Positions 13,296 to 24,574 of a DNA stretch of 64,000 nt are shown in pieces (within the stretch, counting starts at the first letter, position 1; the number at the start of each line of letters is the position of its first letter). The DNA is taken from the NCBI GenBank assembly GCA_963691655.1, contig OY829328.1:4306204-4370203 (forward strand). Reading direction: 5' to 3'. This DNA is from Toxonevra muliebris. Lineage: Eukaryota > Arthropoda > Insecta > Diptera > Pallopteridae. Below the pieces are notes generated by a model. That model did no database searches. It had not been told where the DNA came from and saw only the letters and a program-made list of their open reading frames with translations. A program made the position numbers and the translations under genes.

Positions 13296-14734
13296 TTTTA
13301 TACCTTCAGAGTGGGCTCTACTTTTAACTTTACTGTCGGACTCTTAGTCGACAGTATAAAAAAACTGGGCCCCAACTCGTCATCAAATGAAAATGTAAGG
13401 GCAAATACGTTTTTAAATCGCACTCCCCAAAGTATAGAGGGGTAAAGGAAATTGTTGATTAGTTTAAAGGAAAATACTCCAGATCTATGTAGAAATCTTT
13501 TTTAATTATAGAAAATCAATTCGCAAAAATTGCTCACGAAAAAGGAGACCGTTTTGGATATTGAAGTTTTTGTCAACTTATTTTTGTTGCCATTTCATAA
13601 GCATAAATTACAGTTCCATTTTTTATTTTGTTCATAATATTACGGCTATGCCAACAACATTCCATACAGTTTTATAGCGCTGTAAAAATAAATTTAAAGC
13701 CAACTACTTATTATTGAAGATTTTTTATGCAAAATTTTTTTCTCTTTTGTTGTTTGCTAATTTACTTTAGCAACATACAGTGCATGTATGTAAGTGAGTA
13801 AAAGAGTGAGGAAGAGAAGAAAACATATAACTATGTAACTAAAATTATTGAATATCCTTTGAACATAAAAATATTTTAATTTATAAAGTGTAATTAGATT
13901 AGATAATTATTTTGCCATAGCCACAGAAGTCTTGGCTGATTCATTTCATAAGCCACGTATAGGCTATAAAAGGTTTCGTTGTGAGAGCTCACTTCTCGTA
14001 TCAGAAGACATTAAATAGGTCTTTAAGGAAGGCTAAACTAAATATACATTTCTCCAAATAGTGGAAACATCTTGGATAAAACGTTGTTGTGGTTGACTAT
14101 TGATTATAAATAACTGTCAGATGGCTAAGTCAGTTTGGCTAAATTGAAAAACAGTTAATATCCGAAATTTTCAAAACTTTTAGTGACAACTTAAAATACA
14201 TATATAGGTGCATATATCTCAATGACCAAGCAGTTATGTGTGTATATATATAAAGATTTACTAATTGTTGTACTTTTAAGCTAAGTATTCACTAATTTAT
14301 TTTTCAGCATTTCAGATATGAAACATTATCTTCTGTAACAAAAACAAAAATCTTCTTGCTGTAAAATAATAGCTTTTTGTTAAGCTATGTTTTTGTTAAA
14401 TATTCTTTTGAAATACAATTCACACATTATTGAGTTACATATGTACATAATTGCTTCCTCATTATGAAAGAAGGTTAAGTATCATTATTAACTAACTATA
14501 ACGACATAAAAACAATTGATGTCAACCTGACGCTCAAAGCGAATACTCTATTGTCAATTTTTGTTAATTAACTTCAAAAACAAATTATTTAAAAAAAAAA
14601 TGTGTACTTCAAGCTTGAGATTTTTCATCAAAAATAAAAACAATTTACATTACAAGTATCATCGTTGTCATATTGACGGAATGACATACAAATTAACAAA
14701 GTTGCTGCGCTTGTACTTACGACATGCATAGAGT
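13296..14734. other. AT-rich non-coding DNA
   Basis: The first 100 bases may be the upstream part of the minus-strand retrotransposon relic (less AT-rich, around 13300-13400). Nothing else could be assigned. Confidence 0.4.
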
Positions 14735-15234
14735 AAAGATGGGAGAGTGAGTGCTTTTTGACTCACGCTCACGCATGCTCACGGCTCTGAAAATACTACT
14801 CACGCACGCAGGCATTTTTTAAAAAAATAATCCCGTATGTTCACTCACGTTGAAATTTTTTCCAAAAAATTCCACGCATGTTCACGCACGCAATCTTTTT
14901 GTTGTTAAATTTTTATTTATGTAAATTTAAAATAAAGTGCTTATAAAAATAATATGCATATATTATTTGTTACATAGTGATTTCGAATTTGCAAGATTCT
15001 TAGGTGAAAAACACAGAGGGTTGATTTTTTAACCACCAAAATTAAGTATTTAAAGAATTGTGAATTATAATGACATCATGGTCAAAAGTAACTTATACTC
15101 ACCGATTTTTACGTCGAAATTATGTCATGCTCACGCATGTTCATGTAGGAATTTTTGAAACCAAATCACGCTCACGCATACTCACTCGTTTACACGCGTG
15201 TCACGTAAAATTCATGTCACGCGCCCATCTCCAG
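14735..15234. mobile_element. Non-autonomous hAT-like element
   Basis: The ends are inverted: AAAGATGGGAGAGTGA on the left, and CTGGAGATGGGCGCGTGA read inward from the right. The flanks CATAGAGT (14727-14734) and TATAGAGT (15235-15242) match at 7 of 8 bases, as expected for an 8-bp target duplication. Both ends carry many copies of CTCACGC and GTTCACGC-type motifs (14760-14890 and 15120-15215), like hAT subterminal transposase-binding repeats. There is no transposase frame. The 500-bp size fits a miniature element. Confidence 0.75.
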
Positions 15235-17339
15235 TATAGAGTATAATTCAAAGCTTCGTTATTATCAGTATCTGTCATTTTTTGTGTATGTGTATGTGAC
15301 GTGGGAGTAAAGTTAAGCATCCCTGTAGGAAATAGCGCAATAGAATAGGAATGAATTCAGAACTATCATCTATAATGGAATTACGTGAAAGCACTGTGGA
15401 AAACCATATAGGAATTTACAAATATAAGTTAAAAAAAAATTTAATATTCTAACATCAACATGCTCACATGTTTTACATTAAGAAAAAGTTTTACAATATT
15501 TCTTAATAGAAAAAAAACTGAAAATAATAGTCTTCTGATACCAATACTGGTCATTGCGCCAATTTTCGGTTTACTAATTTAATAAATTCCCTTCAGACAG
15601 GTCTCATTCGAACGATTTTATATTTTAATTATTCGTAACTGAGTGAGGAAGATCTGAATCGTTTTCCTGCTGGGTTACTTACTTGGATATATGTATGTAT
15701 ATTTGAAATTTTACAAATGAAATTTACTCTATCGCAAGCATTGACAGTACTGAATTTAAAAATTGCATTGCGTAATTTTCCACTATTCAATGGCTATTCT
15801 GTGAGGAACATTCCATACATTTCCAAATGCCACATGAACAGACGACAATATAAAATTCAACAATTAGCAATTAACGAAGAATTCATATCTATAAAACACT
15901 GTAATGTAAAAAGCGTTAGAAACCCTGCGGTGTTGTGCACGTGTTAGTTCGAAAGCACCTCATTTCATTCATCGTGCGACTAAACAAAAACTAAATCAAG
16001 ATATTTTTTTTTACTTATTTGAACAAAATTAACCATTATTGATAAAAAGAAAAAAAATTAGTTTAGCAGCAGGCAATTTGCATAACAAAGTGTTTCCAAA
16101 AATATATAAGTATAACAAAAAACAAAACAAAATAAATTTTTAAGCTTTTATTTGTACAATTTATTTATACATTTTTAGAGGAAACCACGAAAAAAAACCT
16201 ATAAACAAATAAACTGACAAATCCACCAAAGCAAAAATACAACGACCCAATCAAGCGAACCGCCATCGACCACCCATCGACTGGAGCATGCAACAAAAAC
16301 TTTTTATTATTGACTGCCAATATAAATAAACTTTGGCAATTATTTACATTTTTTGCGCGCTTGGCAATTGAGTGTGAACTGCAAACAGCCAAACAGCATC
16401 ACACACACACAAACACATACGCACACATAGTCAATCACGGGTACCCGTGTGCGCAACTACTGCTGCTCACATACCTTTATTCATCTACACATACATATGT
16501 AAATACTTCACAGTGGTAATTGTTGCGTGTGATTTATGCCGTTTGCGGAAGGTCATGTCTACGCGCCTCACCACTGTGTTATCGTTGTAACTTTTATTTA
16601 CTTTGGTGTTTTTTTATTGGTACAAGTTTCGCATCTTCTTATTTATTTAGGTACATGTTATTTTATATTAACTGGAAAGATGTTGTGTTCATCCACATGA
16701 GTTTTTTGCAACATGTAAACTTTTCCAAAATTTCTCCAAAGTGATATTTTTTGTTTTTTTTTTTTTGTTTGTACATGTTTATGCACACCTGGCAAATGTT
16801 TTTCCTCCATTTATTTATATTTTTGTAAACTTTTCATGCTCAATGAGCATTATATGAACTCTGATTATTTTTCGGTATATGTAATAAATAGCGTTTTCCT
16901 TTACAGAGGTAAATTCGTTGACACCATCTCAAATTTCCAATAGCATTCATTATTAACTTTAATGAATTGGTGTAGATAAGCAGGATTGAAGTCCGTATTT
17001 TAAAGAATGATTTAGAGACGAAGAAGGAAACTAACAAACCAATAGTGGAAGCTGTCATATTAATTTTTATTTTTCAAATTGGGACTAGAGACTAGTGAGA
17101 AGTAAAAACTAAATAAATTTGTTTCATAATTACTAATGTACTCTAAGTTGTTTAGTAATATTTCTTTACTCACAGATTGTGCAGCATTCATAAAATAGTA
17201 AAACGGAAAATTTACCTGAAAAGAAAATTGAATTATTAAATTTATTTAAAAAATGCAGGTGTCTACATATAGAAGATTAAATATTTTTCATACAATAGAA
17301 TTAAGAATATATATTTAACACAAACATATAATTAGAGAA
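15235..17339. other. AT-rich non-coding DNA
   Basis: No coding exon recognised. It contains a CA-rich tract at about 16401-16430 and poly-T runs. The frames at 15717-15947, 16165-16392, 16310-16519 and 16520-16744 have no motif or homology that I recognise. Confidence 0.5.
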
Positions 17340-17591
17340 ATGGTATCGGTGGGAAAGTATCGATACTATACTCATTTGAAGTATCGACCGAAAAGTATCG
17401 ACATAAATGTACTCGGTACCTAAAGTATCGGGTTTCGATACCTAATGTAAAAAAACATAAAATGAGCTTAAAAAATTTAAGAATTATTATTTTTGATTTT
17501 TATTAATTTTTGAAATTTATTTTCTATAAAATACATTTTTATATGCGTCTACAAGTAAGCAAAAGCAGTTTTCTATCGTTTCTTGAAAAGT
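17340..17591 (+). repeat. GTATCGATAC-rich dispersed repeat, copy 1
   Basis: The first 110 bases are dense in GTATCG, TATCGA and GGTACC-type motifs, then TTTCGATACCTA...ATAAAATGAG. The same order recurs at 21854-21960 (CTCGATACCTA...ATAAAATGGG). This suggests two copies of one transposon family with motif-rich subterminal ends. This copy runs directly into the retrotransposon fragment at 17592. Confidence 0.55.
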
Positions 17592-17830
17592 TTTCATGAG
17601 CTGTATGAGCCGTACGCCGACATTGACGTAGTTAAGCGCATGAGAATCCAGCGGCTGCGCTGGCTGGGTCATATTGAGCGAACGGATGAAAGCGCTCCGG
17701 CTAGAAGGGTGTTTTATTTGACCCACGGAGGTGGAATGCGCAGAAGAGGATGACCTAATCTCCGTTGGAAAGACCAGGTACAGGGGGACCTGACTGCTCT
17801 TGGATTTATTGACTGACGCCGGCGCGCGCA
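17592..17830 (+). pseudogene. C-terminal relic of non-LTR retrotransposon family B
   Basis: The plus strand reads FHELYEPYADIDVVKRM, then RIQRLRWLGHIERTDE, then ARRVF, RRRG, NLRWKDQVQGDLTALG. This is the characteristic C-terminal block of a widespread animal non-LTR reverse transcriptase family (RxRWLGHxxRM and RxRWxDxxxxDL). Two in-frame TGA codons (17751-17753, 17814-17816) sit where CGA and TGG would be expected, so it is a dead copy. The same family appears at 23150-24840. Confidence 0.8.
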
Positions 17831-17963
17831 TCTACACTTCAAATAAAATTATGTCATTTTTAAAATGATGCAATTATTTTATCACCTTTAAAAAAAACTC
17901 ATAAAAATTAAGTAGGGAAAATTTCTCTCCGATCGTCGCTCTCATTTGCAAATTTTTTTTTAG

Positions 17964-18116
17964 TACGGACGGAAACGGTTTTGGGCTGTTTCTGGCGAAC
18001 GAGGTCTCCCGCGCTGTAGTACCATTGGAACGCACCTAATGTGGTATCCCAAGAAGTTAACTACATTCAACAACAATCGCAAAGGAAACCGTTTGGCATT
18101 CAGGTATGAAAACTAA
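17964..18116 (+). pseudogene. Possible endonuclease-domain relic of a non-LTR retrotransposon
   Basis: A 50-codon open stretch with higher GC than its surroundings reads RFWAVSGERGLPRCSTIGTH and later NNRKGNRLAF. This lines up with the APE-type endonuclease segment GDFNAxxG...TxGxH...NxxGxRLxxF. It lies between a TTTTTTTTTAG| acceptor-like site and CAG|GTATGA, so it also resembles a small plus-strand exon of about 140 bp. I favour the endonuclease relic because a C-terminal relic of the same kind of element lies just upstream. The match is short and by eye. Confidence 0.45.
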
Positions 18117-18908
18117 TGAAAATTATAAAATTTTATTAGTTTATTTAATTTAGTTAATTTATTTTTCTAAAGAAATTTTTTTATTGTTTTTTGCTGATTT
18201 CATGTTTTTGATGTTATTGTTGTTATTGTCAGAAAAAAGGCAATGTGAAACATTTTGGTGAATGATTGCAGCTGTAATTTCAATGTTAGTTTTGTTGTTT
18301 ACGCTTTTTTTCAAATTTTCGATTTTTGTTTTTTTTTTTGTATTTTGCTTAGGCTTTCACCTTAAGTAACTTGCAGCTTTTATTAAATCACTTTGGATTT
18401 GCTTGTATGCATTTGAAAAATTATAGGTTTCTTGAAATTGAAAGCTTACAAAAACAAAGCAGCTAAACAAAGTACGACAATCCAAAAGAAAGCAAAACTG
18501 AGGCGTGTTTTCATTTTTGCCTACACTAAATCCACAATCTACGGGCAGAGCAGAAGTAATTATGTATTTTTGCGCTCAGTTAGTTGAAAATGGAATATCT
18601 ATGTATGTAAGTGGATTTCATCATTGTAATGAGAGTAGCCTGTGGTGCAGAGAGGAGCAGCGTTAGCAGCTATGATCCATTAAAATAATTATAGTCCAAA
18701 TGAAAACTAACACCTGCTGCTGCTGCCGGTAACTCAAATAGCCTCTTAAAAGAAAATCGTAAATTAGCCGCATTTGTAAATATGGCAGAAAACAATGGTG
18801 TAATCAGTTAATATTTATTTGTGAAAGGGGTACAAACCAGAGGCGTGGAATACAGAAAGTCATGAAGTTAAATTCCAAACCCCTTTCTGTTTGAGTTATC
18901 GCACTCGA
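18117..18908. other. Non-coding DNA
   Basis: AT-rich with GCT/CTG triplets near 18715-18725. No gene or element boundary recognised. Confidence 0.45.
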
Positions 18909-19540
18909 TGCAATTGTATATTGAAGAATTCGGAGACAAAGCAATTGTGTATTGGGTGCATCTACCCTAAGAGGTTAAAGTCAGAAGCTATATATGAAGA
19001 AGTAATCAGAATTTGAGCAATTCTATTTGGAGCAGCTGAAGTCGACGCAATTCCGTCCTAGAAGAGTCGAAGCTAAAGCATTTTTTTTTGGGATAGTTGG
19101 AATCGAAGCAACTCTATCAAGTCTAACCAATTTTGAATTCGAGTAAATTTATGTTAGAGCAGGTCAAATCAAAGCAGGTGCAGAATTCTCTAGAGGAATT
19201 AAAGCAGAGAACTTATCTGTTAGACAACTTGCAGTAATTTCGTTTTGGTGATATTGAAGCTCAAAAATTATACATTGGAAGAGTCGAAGTCGTGAAATTA
19301 CACACCAGGAGAGTCGAAAAATTTAGTATCACTCGGTTGAATTCTAAGAATCTCTAGTTTTAGAGGTCCGTGGCGTGATTTCTGTGTTAGGAGAGGCAAT
19401 GCTAAAGCAAATTTGAATTGGACTTGGCGAAACAATTCAGTGAAAAGTCCACAAAAAAGAGTTTAATGTAATTTTGTGTTGCGTAGTTGAAATGTATGTA
19501 ATTCCGTATTTTTAGAGTCAATTTCATAGATTTTCTTTCT
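18909..19540. repeat. Degenerate minisatellite, period about 30 bp
   Basis: Successive units restart with GCAATT or a variant and end in GTCGAAG-like sequence: units begin near 18910, 18941, 19017, 19057, 19078, 19108, 19144, 19174, 19204, 19236, 19266 and 19296. A typical unit is GCAATTCTATTTGGA followed by AGAGTCGAAGTCGAA. Spacing is mostly 30-32 bp. Units are heavily diverged, so the array is old. Related units recur, more weakly, to about 19660. The short frames inside have no family similarity. Confidence 0.65.
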
Positions 19541-20569
19541 AAAAAAGAGGTTGAACACGCATTGGGGAAATTTTGTATTAGAAAAGTTATACTCAGAATT
19601 GTTTTCATAAACTACCACTACAAGGCTGTGGCTAAAAGGCAGAGTAATTACGCATTGGGATGAATTTTAAAAATGGTTTGAATTCTAAGTTGTATGAGTT
19701 AATTTTCTTTTTCCTCATATCAACATAAAAGAACTGCATTTTGGCCAGATTTATTTCCTTTACTATCGCATAAAATATCATAAATGCCACAAACTGCTAT
19801 ATTCGCTTTTTTAACGAACGCGGATACCATTAAAAAATCATTTCGGCAAAGTTTTGTTAGCGTCATATAATTTTGTAATAATGTAAATAATTTTTAGATT
19901 GTTCAGATAAATTATAAAAATGATAAGTGTAGCAATATTTCCTGCTCCAATTTTTTAAATTATATATCCACTTCACTTGCATAATAAGACTTTGTCTTTG
20001 AAAAATTATCACTCGCTAACTTGAATGTAACAATACAGAAAAGTATTAGATGACAGCACTCACTCACAATCGCGCAAGTTAGCCGCATCTAATTAAAACT
20101 ACATCTCTACAGTTAATTAAAAAATAGTTAAATCGAATCATTAACAATTAGTGAAGCTATATTTTTATGCAAATTAAGCGTAGTAGATCGTAGATTACAA
20201 ATTACATTTCTCACTTTAGCGCCGAAATGTTTTACTTGAGTAAATATGTATGAGAACAGAAACATGAATGTGCGTAATACTATGTTCCCACTGATCCGAT
20301 ATTGCGTGGTTTCGGTCATTTTCGTGGTCTCCGTTGAAACTGCGTTGAACTGCTCAATTTCAGTATACAAAAATATGTCAAACGAAACCATGAAAATGAG
20401 GTGGTTTCAACAAAACCACATTCGAAACCGATTAAAAATCTAATGCAACCCTGAATGTGTTTACTTAAATGAATATTGAAATGAATTTGCTCCGACATTT
20501 CTATACAGATATTTATATTTTGCTTGCGTACAACTTGATTAATATGAAGAAACGAAAAAAAAAAATTTG

Positions 20570-20689
20570 TGCAGCGGGAAGAGGAGCTCATAGCCGAGGT
20601 ATGGGCAGAAAAGATGGAGGAGCTGCGTAAGGCAAAAAGAAAAAAACTGTCATACATTTGAACAAATGGCGGAGAAGCTGCGGCAGTAA
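20570..20689 (+). pseudogene. Myb/SANT-like DNA-binding relic
   Basis: The plus strand reads EEELIAEVWAEKMEELRKAK, then after a one-base shift within an A-run (20636-20646) FEQMAEKLRQ and a stop at 20687. The pattern W-x-x-x-x-x-x-LRK...(Y/F)-x-x-(I/M)A-x-x-L is that of the Myb/SANT-like or MADF domain of transposon- and host-encoded DNA-binding proteins. Only one domain's worth is present and the frame is broken, so a transposon remnant is most likely. Confidence 0.4.
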
Positions 20690-21254
20690 GGCTGCATAGT
20701 GGCTGCGGTTGAAGTAAAGCAAGATACATAACAACTGACTCTTTCTCCTATGCACTTTTATTTCGTGTTCAGCTTCACAATGTCAACGATTGCAGTTTCT
20801 TTCGACACTATTTGCCAAAACTACGCAATTTCGGCTCAATGGAAACATGGTACAAGCTATTATATGTTATCGTGTTCGTACGCAAAGGTGGGAGGGCAAA
20901 AGGTCAGTCGCACCACTAGATATAACAATATTTAAAATCAACTAACAAGAAACGAAGAAATTTGCAAGTAAGTAAAACCACTTTTTTACAATGAAAACTA
21001 TGTAAATTTGGCAATATCTCGAAAACTGTTCTACTTAATTTTTACGTAAGAAATGATTAGAAATTGCCATAGGTCAGACAATTTTTTGAAATTTGTAAAC
21101 TATTGTTATCAGCGACACTCTGAGATTCAAAGCAGGTTGGTCTATTGTGCTATTTAACCCCAAAACATTGTTATTGTTGTAAAGGTAGAACTTGTTCAGT
21201 ATTTCGCCAATATCTGGAGTTTTGCTTTTATATTAGATGCAAGCCCAGTAGCTC
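20690..21254. other. Non-coding DNA
   Basis: Moderately AT-rich. The frame at 20750-20935 has no recognised motif. Confidence 0.4.
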
Positions 21255-21258
21255 TTAA

Positions 21259-21493
21259 CTCATTAAGCCCTAATGATATGTATACGCACAATAAAGAAGT
21301 ATATTTTAATGCAGATAAAAAAAGTTACCAGAGCACGTAATCGCTATCAGAGTTGTTCTAACGCGAAGAGAAAAACTTTACAAAAAAAGAGTAAAATTCG
21401 ATACCATTTGCTGTTTGAATTTGTAAAGATAGATAAAGACGTGTGATTGAAGATTTTTTGGTTTTTAACCGGTTTGCTCTCGGACTTAATGGA
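21259..21493. mobile_element. TTAA-flanked miniature inverted-repeat element (piggyBac-like)
   Basis: TTAA flanks both ends (21255-21258 and 21494-21497). Terminal repeats read CTCATTAAGCCCTAATG from the left and TCCATTAAGTCCGAGAG from the right, sharing the core CATTAAGYCC. TTAA duplication is the hallmark of piggyBac transposition. There is no coding capacity in 235 bp. Confidence 0.55.
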
Positions 21494-21853
21494 TTAAGAT
21501 GATCAGCGTTTCATCTTACATACCATGCCTTATTGAAATCATTTCAGTTCTCTCTTTGAAGCTGATAAATATTACAATTACAAAGACATTTTCATAACAA
21601 CAACGTTGCCTAATCAAAACCAATACACCATGCACAAATAAAAAAGTAATTCTATTAAAAAAGTAATATTATATTGTTGTAGTTACAGTAACAATGCATC
21701 AATAGCAAGTAACAAGTTTGCTACTGCTGCTGTTTATTCAAGGTCATCACAAGAGCAACAACATTGATGGCATTAGCAGCAACAGGTAAAAGGTAGTAAT
21801 GTTTTCTCTAGTGATTGCTTCTTCTGTTTGCATTATTTCCTACTTCTTTTATA

Positions 21854-22245
21854 AGTATCGCATACCGAAAAGAAACGAAAGAAATCTACTCAATACCTAG
21901 AATATCGGATCTCGATACCTATAGTAAAAAATTCATAAAATGGGTTTCAAAAGTTTGCGAATTCAGTGTAACTTTTAAATATATAAATATATATATGAAA
22001 TAATATACAAAGAAATTCTATGCTGTATAATCCCATATATATTTTATTTCATAATTTATTTAACAAACATATGTACATACAAAAATATTATACAAATTAT
22101 AAGAGTTTTGCATAGCAAGAATTTTAAAAAGTATCGCATTTTGATACTCACAGTAATGCACTCAATGAGTACAAGGACTTACTGCAAAAGTATTGGGTAT
22201 TGAAAGAAACTATGAAGCACTGAAAGTATCCAGTACCGATCTTGT
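21854..22245 (+). repeat. GTATCGATAC-rich dispersed repeat, copy 2
   Basis: The left part (21858-21920) shares motif order with 17340-17460. The right part (22130-22240) again has GTATCGC, TTGATACTC, AGTATCC and AGTACCG motifs, mostly in opposite orientation. This two-ended layout resembles a non-autonomous DNA transposon with subterminal binding-site arrays. Exact ends and a target duplication could not be set. Confidence 0.5.
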
Positions 22246-23149
22246 GTTCATATCAACATTACAACTTTTTCTTTAAATGCGCATCTGCTGAGTTTCCTAC
22301 TAAATAAAAAAAATAATAATGACGCTAACAATCTTAAGTGGAAAAATCCAATTTACCAAAAAAATTTAATAAAACAAAAACGAAAAAAAGCACATCTGAT
22401 AAATAAATTTCGTGTTTGCATTGCTACAAATACAACAAACAACGGTGGGAGTGTAAGTGCCATTGAACTTTTTTAGCATTTCCAGATTTTACATCTTCAG
22501 CAAGTACAAGTGTAAAAATGTGTAAAAAATTATAAATGTTTGTTTATGTGTGTGTTTGTTTGCCTGCATTACAATAACAATCAATTGATCGTAACCGAAA
22601 CTGAAACCTACCATATAATCTCAACACACGAAAAGGTGAAATTTATTCAGTTTAGGTTTTCTTTTTTGTATGTTGGCTGTTAAATATTGAATTAACCTTG
22701 ACTCGAGATGAGACCGCAGACACACTCAAACAATGCAACAAGTGTTTATTGTTTAAATTGGTATATATAGAAAATCAAAATATGAAATGCACTTGTATTT
22801 AAGAAAACTGATAGCTTATTGCACTGGTATTGAGGTGCCTGCGGAGGGAGGACACAACGTAAAATCGGCATTCGACACACAAGCAAATGAGTGCCATATT
22901 CAATCTCTGCGTTCCTCTGTCTCAAGTTGATTAGCAGCCTTCTCGTGGCGCCTCCTGAATAGTAATGTGTGACCCGTCAGAGAACAGTCGATCGGACCTC
23001 GAATCAATGGTTGTGCTTTAGGTATGGAACCCATCATGTTAGAAAAATGTGAAACTTTCTACTGAAACCTCAAATCAAGCCTTAGATAGGGAAATCTCTT
23101 CATGTTATCGACCCCCCAAACGTTTAGGGGACAATGATTTGGAGGATAT
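22246..23149. other. Non-coding DNA leading into the nested retrotransposon
   Basis: GC content rises from about 22830, probably the decayed 5' part of the non-LTR element that becomes recognisable at 23150; no specific motif was found in 22830-23149. Confidence 0.4.
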
Positions 23150-23529
23150 GTACTTGGAATCGCATGCACCGTTTATCGAGCTTATTGTGTGAAAAACTTA
23201 AGCCTGGTTAGCGGTCGGCCGTTTGGCTTCAGATCTGGTAAGCCAACCATTTCTCAAATCTTCCATCTATGCCAAATCATGAAAAAACTAGAGAAAAACT
23301 ACATTCGACAGCATGATTAGATGTCATTTTGAACCAGCAATGTCTGATTTTGATATCCTTGCGATCCATATTAGACTTTACAAAGTAACATCAATAGCAA
23401 ATGAGGTTTTAGACAAGGCGATTCACTATCGTGTGACTTTTTCAATCACAAGATGAAAACCAAGATCTACCGTACAATAAGAGTGGACGACGTGTATTGA
23501 AAAAGATGGAATCATGAACTGTACACTGA
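23150..23529 (+). pseudogene. Non-LTR reverse transcriptase relic, left part
   Basis: The plus strand reads LSSLLCEKLKP (about 23175-23210), then after a frameshift FGFRSGKPTISQIFHLCQIM (from 23222), matching the Q-x-GFRxGxSTxDQIF motif. RQGDSLSCDFFN (23411-23446) matches the RQGDxLSxxLFN motif that follows the catalytic region in these elements. KMKTKIYRTI (from 23450) and WNHELYT (to about 23528) match the later segments preceding the RxRWLGH block. The YADD catalytic segment is missing, so the copy is internally deleted and dead. It is cut by an insertion after 23529 and resumes at 24575. Confidence 0.78.
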
Positions 23530-24044
23530 ACTAAAAATTCTGCATAACCCAATGAACATAATTTATAGATTTTTTCATTGCGAGAATATAATGTGTATGC
23601 ACATTGCCTTAATGAATTTTCTATGAATTTGTACTAAGAACAGTACATAGAGATAATGAACAAATTTGTGTTTCCCCCAAAATTATACTAATTTGTACAC
23701 TATTGTACAATGAAATTATTAATGTTCACTTTACACTGATTTCAATGAATTCTTCATTGACTGTGTAATGAATTTATACATTGATTCAAAGTAAATTTCA
23801 TAAACATTACTTAAACACCGTTAATTTTCCGTCACTTTTTAAAATTTATATAAAGATCCATTGAGTTAATGCATTATTCATTATTTTTTTCATTAATCCG
23901 GAAATCTTATATGTTTTGTTCTTGATTAATGTATAATAATTCATTGAGTCCATGAATTTTTCATAAATTCAATAAATTCATTAAATTTATGAAAAATTTT
24001 CATAAATTCATGTAAGAAATTCATTTAAATTGATTCAGTGAATG

Positions 24045-24420
24045 ACGTTTTTTGAAACACTGAAAATTAGATCTAAGGGTTAATTCTGTGGCAATAAGGA
24101 ATAACAGCTAAACTCAAAAGTCGACTAAAAACCAGCTGCGTATTTTTTATTATATATTCCAAAATGTTGAAAGTTTTACAAAGTTTTTTCCAATTTAGCA
24201 GTCTCCATAGTTTTTTATTAATTAAACTCCAATAATTATATAAGAACTTTCAATATTTTGAGTTTTATAATGAAAAATACGCAACAGGTTTTTAGACGAC
24301 TTTTGAGTTTAGCTGTTATTCCTTATTGCCACAGAATTTTCAAAGTCATCACTGCAATTCATATCTAATTTTTTATTTTAAGTAATATATAACATATAAT
24401 ATTCATTGACTTGATGTCCT
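24045..24420 (+). repeat. Dispersed repeat, copy 2 (interrupted)
   Basis: GAAAATTAGATCTAAGGGTT before the palindrome and TTTTCAAAGTCATCACTG after it join to match GAAAATTAAATCTAGAGGTT...TTTTCAAAGTCATGAC at 2670-2710. The region after it resembles 35330-35385. Confidence 0.6.
24086..24334. mobile_element. 249-bp palindromic miniature element
   Basis: The left arm begins CTGTGGCAATAAGGAATAAC and the right arm, read inward, begins with the identical 20 bases. Identity stays high for about 90 bp per arm (few mismatches up to GTTGAAAG/ATTGAAAG). Only about 60 bp in the centre is unpaired. AATT flanks both ends (24082-24085, 24335-24338). Removing the element and one AATT gives GGTTAATTTTCAAAGTC, exactly the sequence at 2690-2706, so the insertion and its 4-bp duplication are directly supported by a filled/empty comparison. 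The superfamily is not identified. Confidence 0.82.
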
Positions 24421-24574
24421 ACATAAATTTATTTTTACATTGAGTGGAAATTCTATGAACCGTGATACATTCTCACAATGAATGCGTTTATTGGAATATA
24501 TTAATGTACGCTTTCGTTTCGCAAATGATAATTTTCATTCATATTATGAACACTTTAGTGTATGGCAACACTGA

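Larger units (their letters stand above)
23530..24567. mobile_element. 1.04-kb insertion splitting the reverse transcriptase relic
   Basis: The 7-base sequence ACACTGA flanks it (23523-23529 and 24568-24574). Removing one copy and the insert restores a continuous frame across the junction (HELYTDIKIHQL), in line with the retrotransposon family except for a deletion of about 10 residues. The ends share ACTAAA and a nearby TTCnnCATAA in inverted orientation. The interior is rich in ATGAATTT/AAATTCAT. It contains a stretch of the dispersed repeat also at 2645 and 35270, which is itself split by the palindrome at 24086. A 7-8 bp duplication would fit hAT or P superfamilies; the class is not proven. 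Confidence 0.6.

Noticed and set aside
17517..17831. 104-codon minus-strand ORF
   Set aside because: It is the antisense of the plus-strand retrotransposon C-terminal relic, whose peptide match is much clearer.
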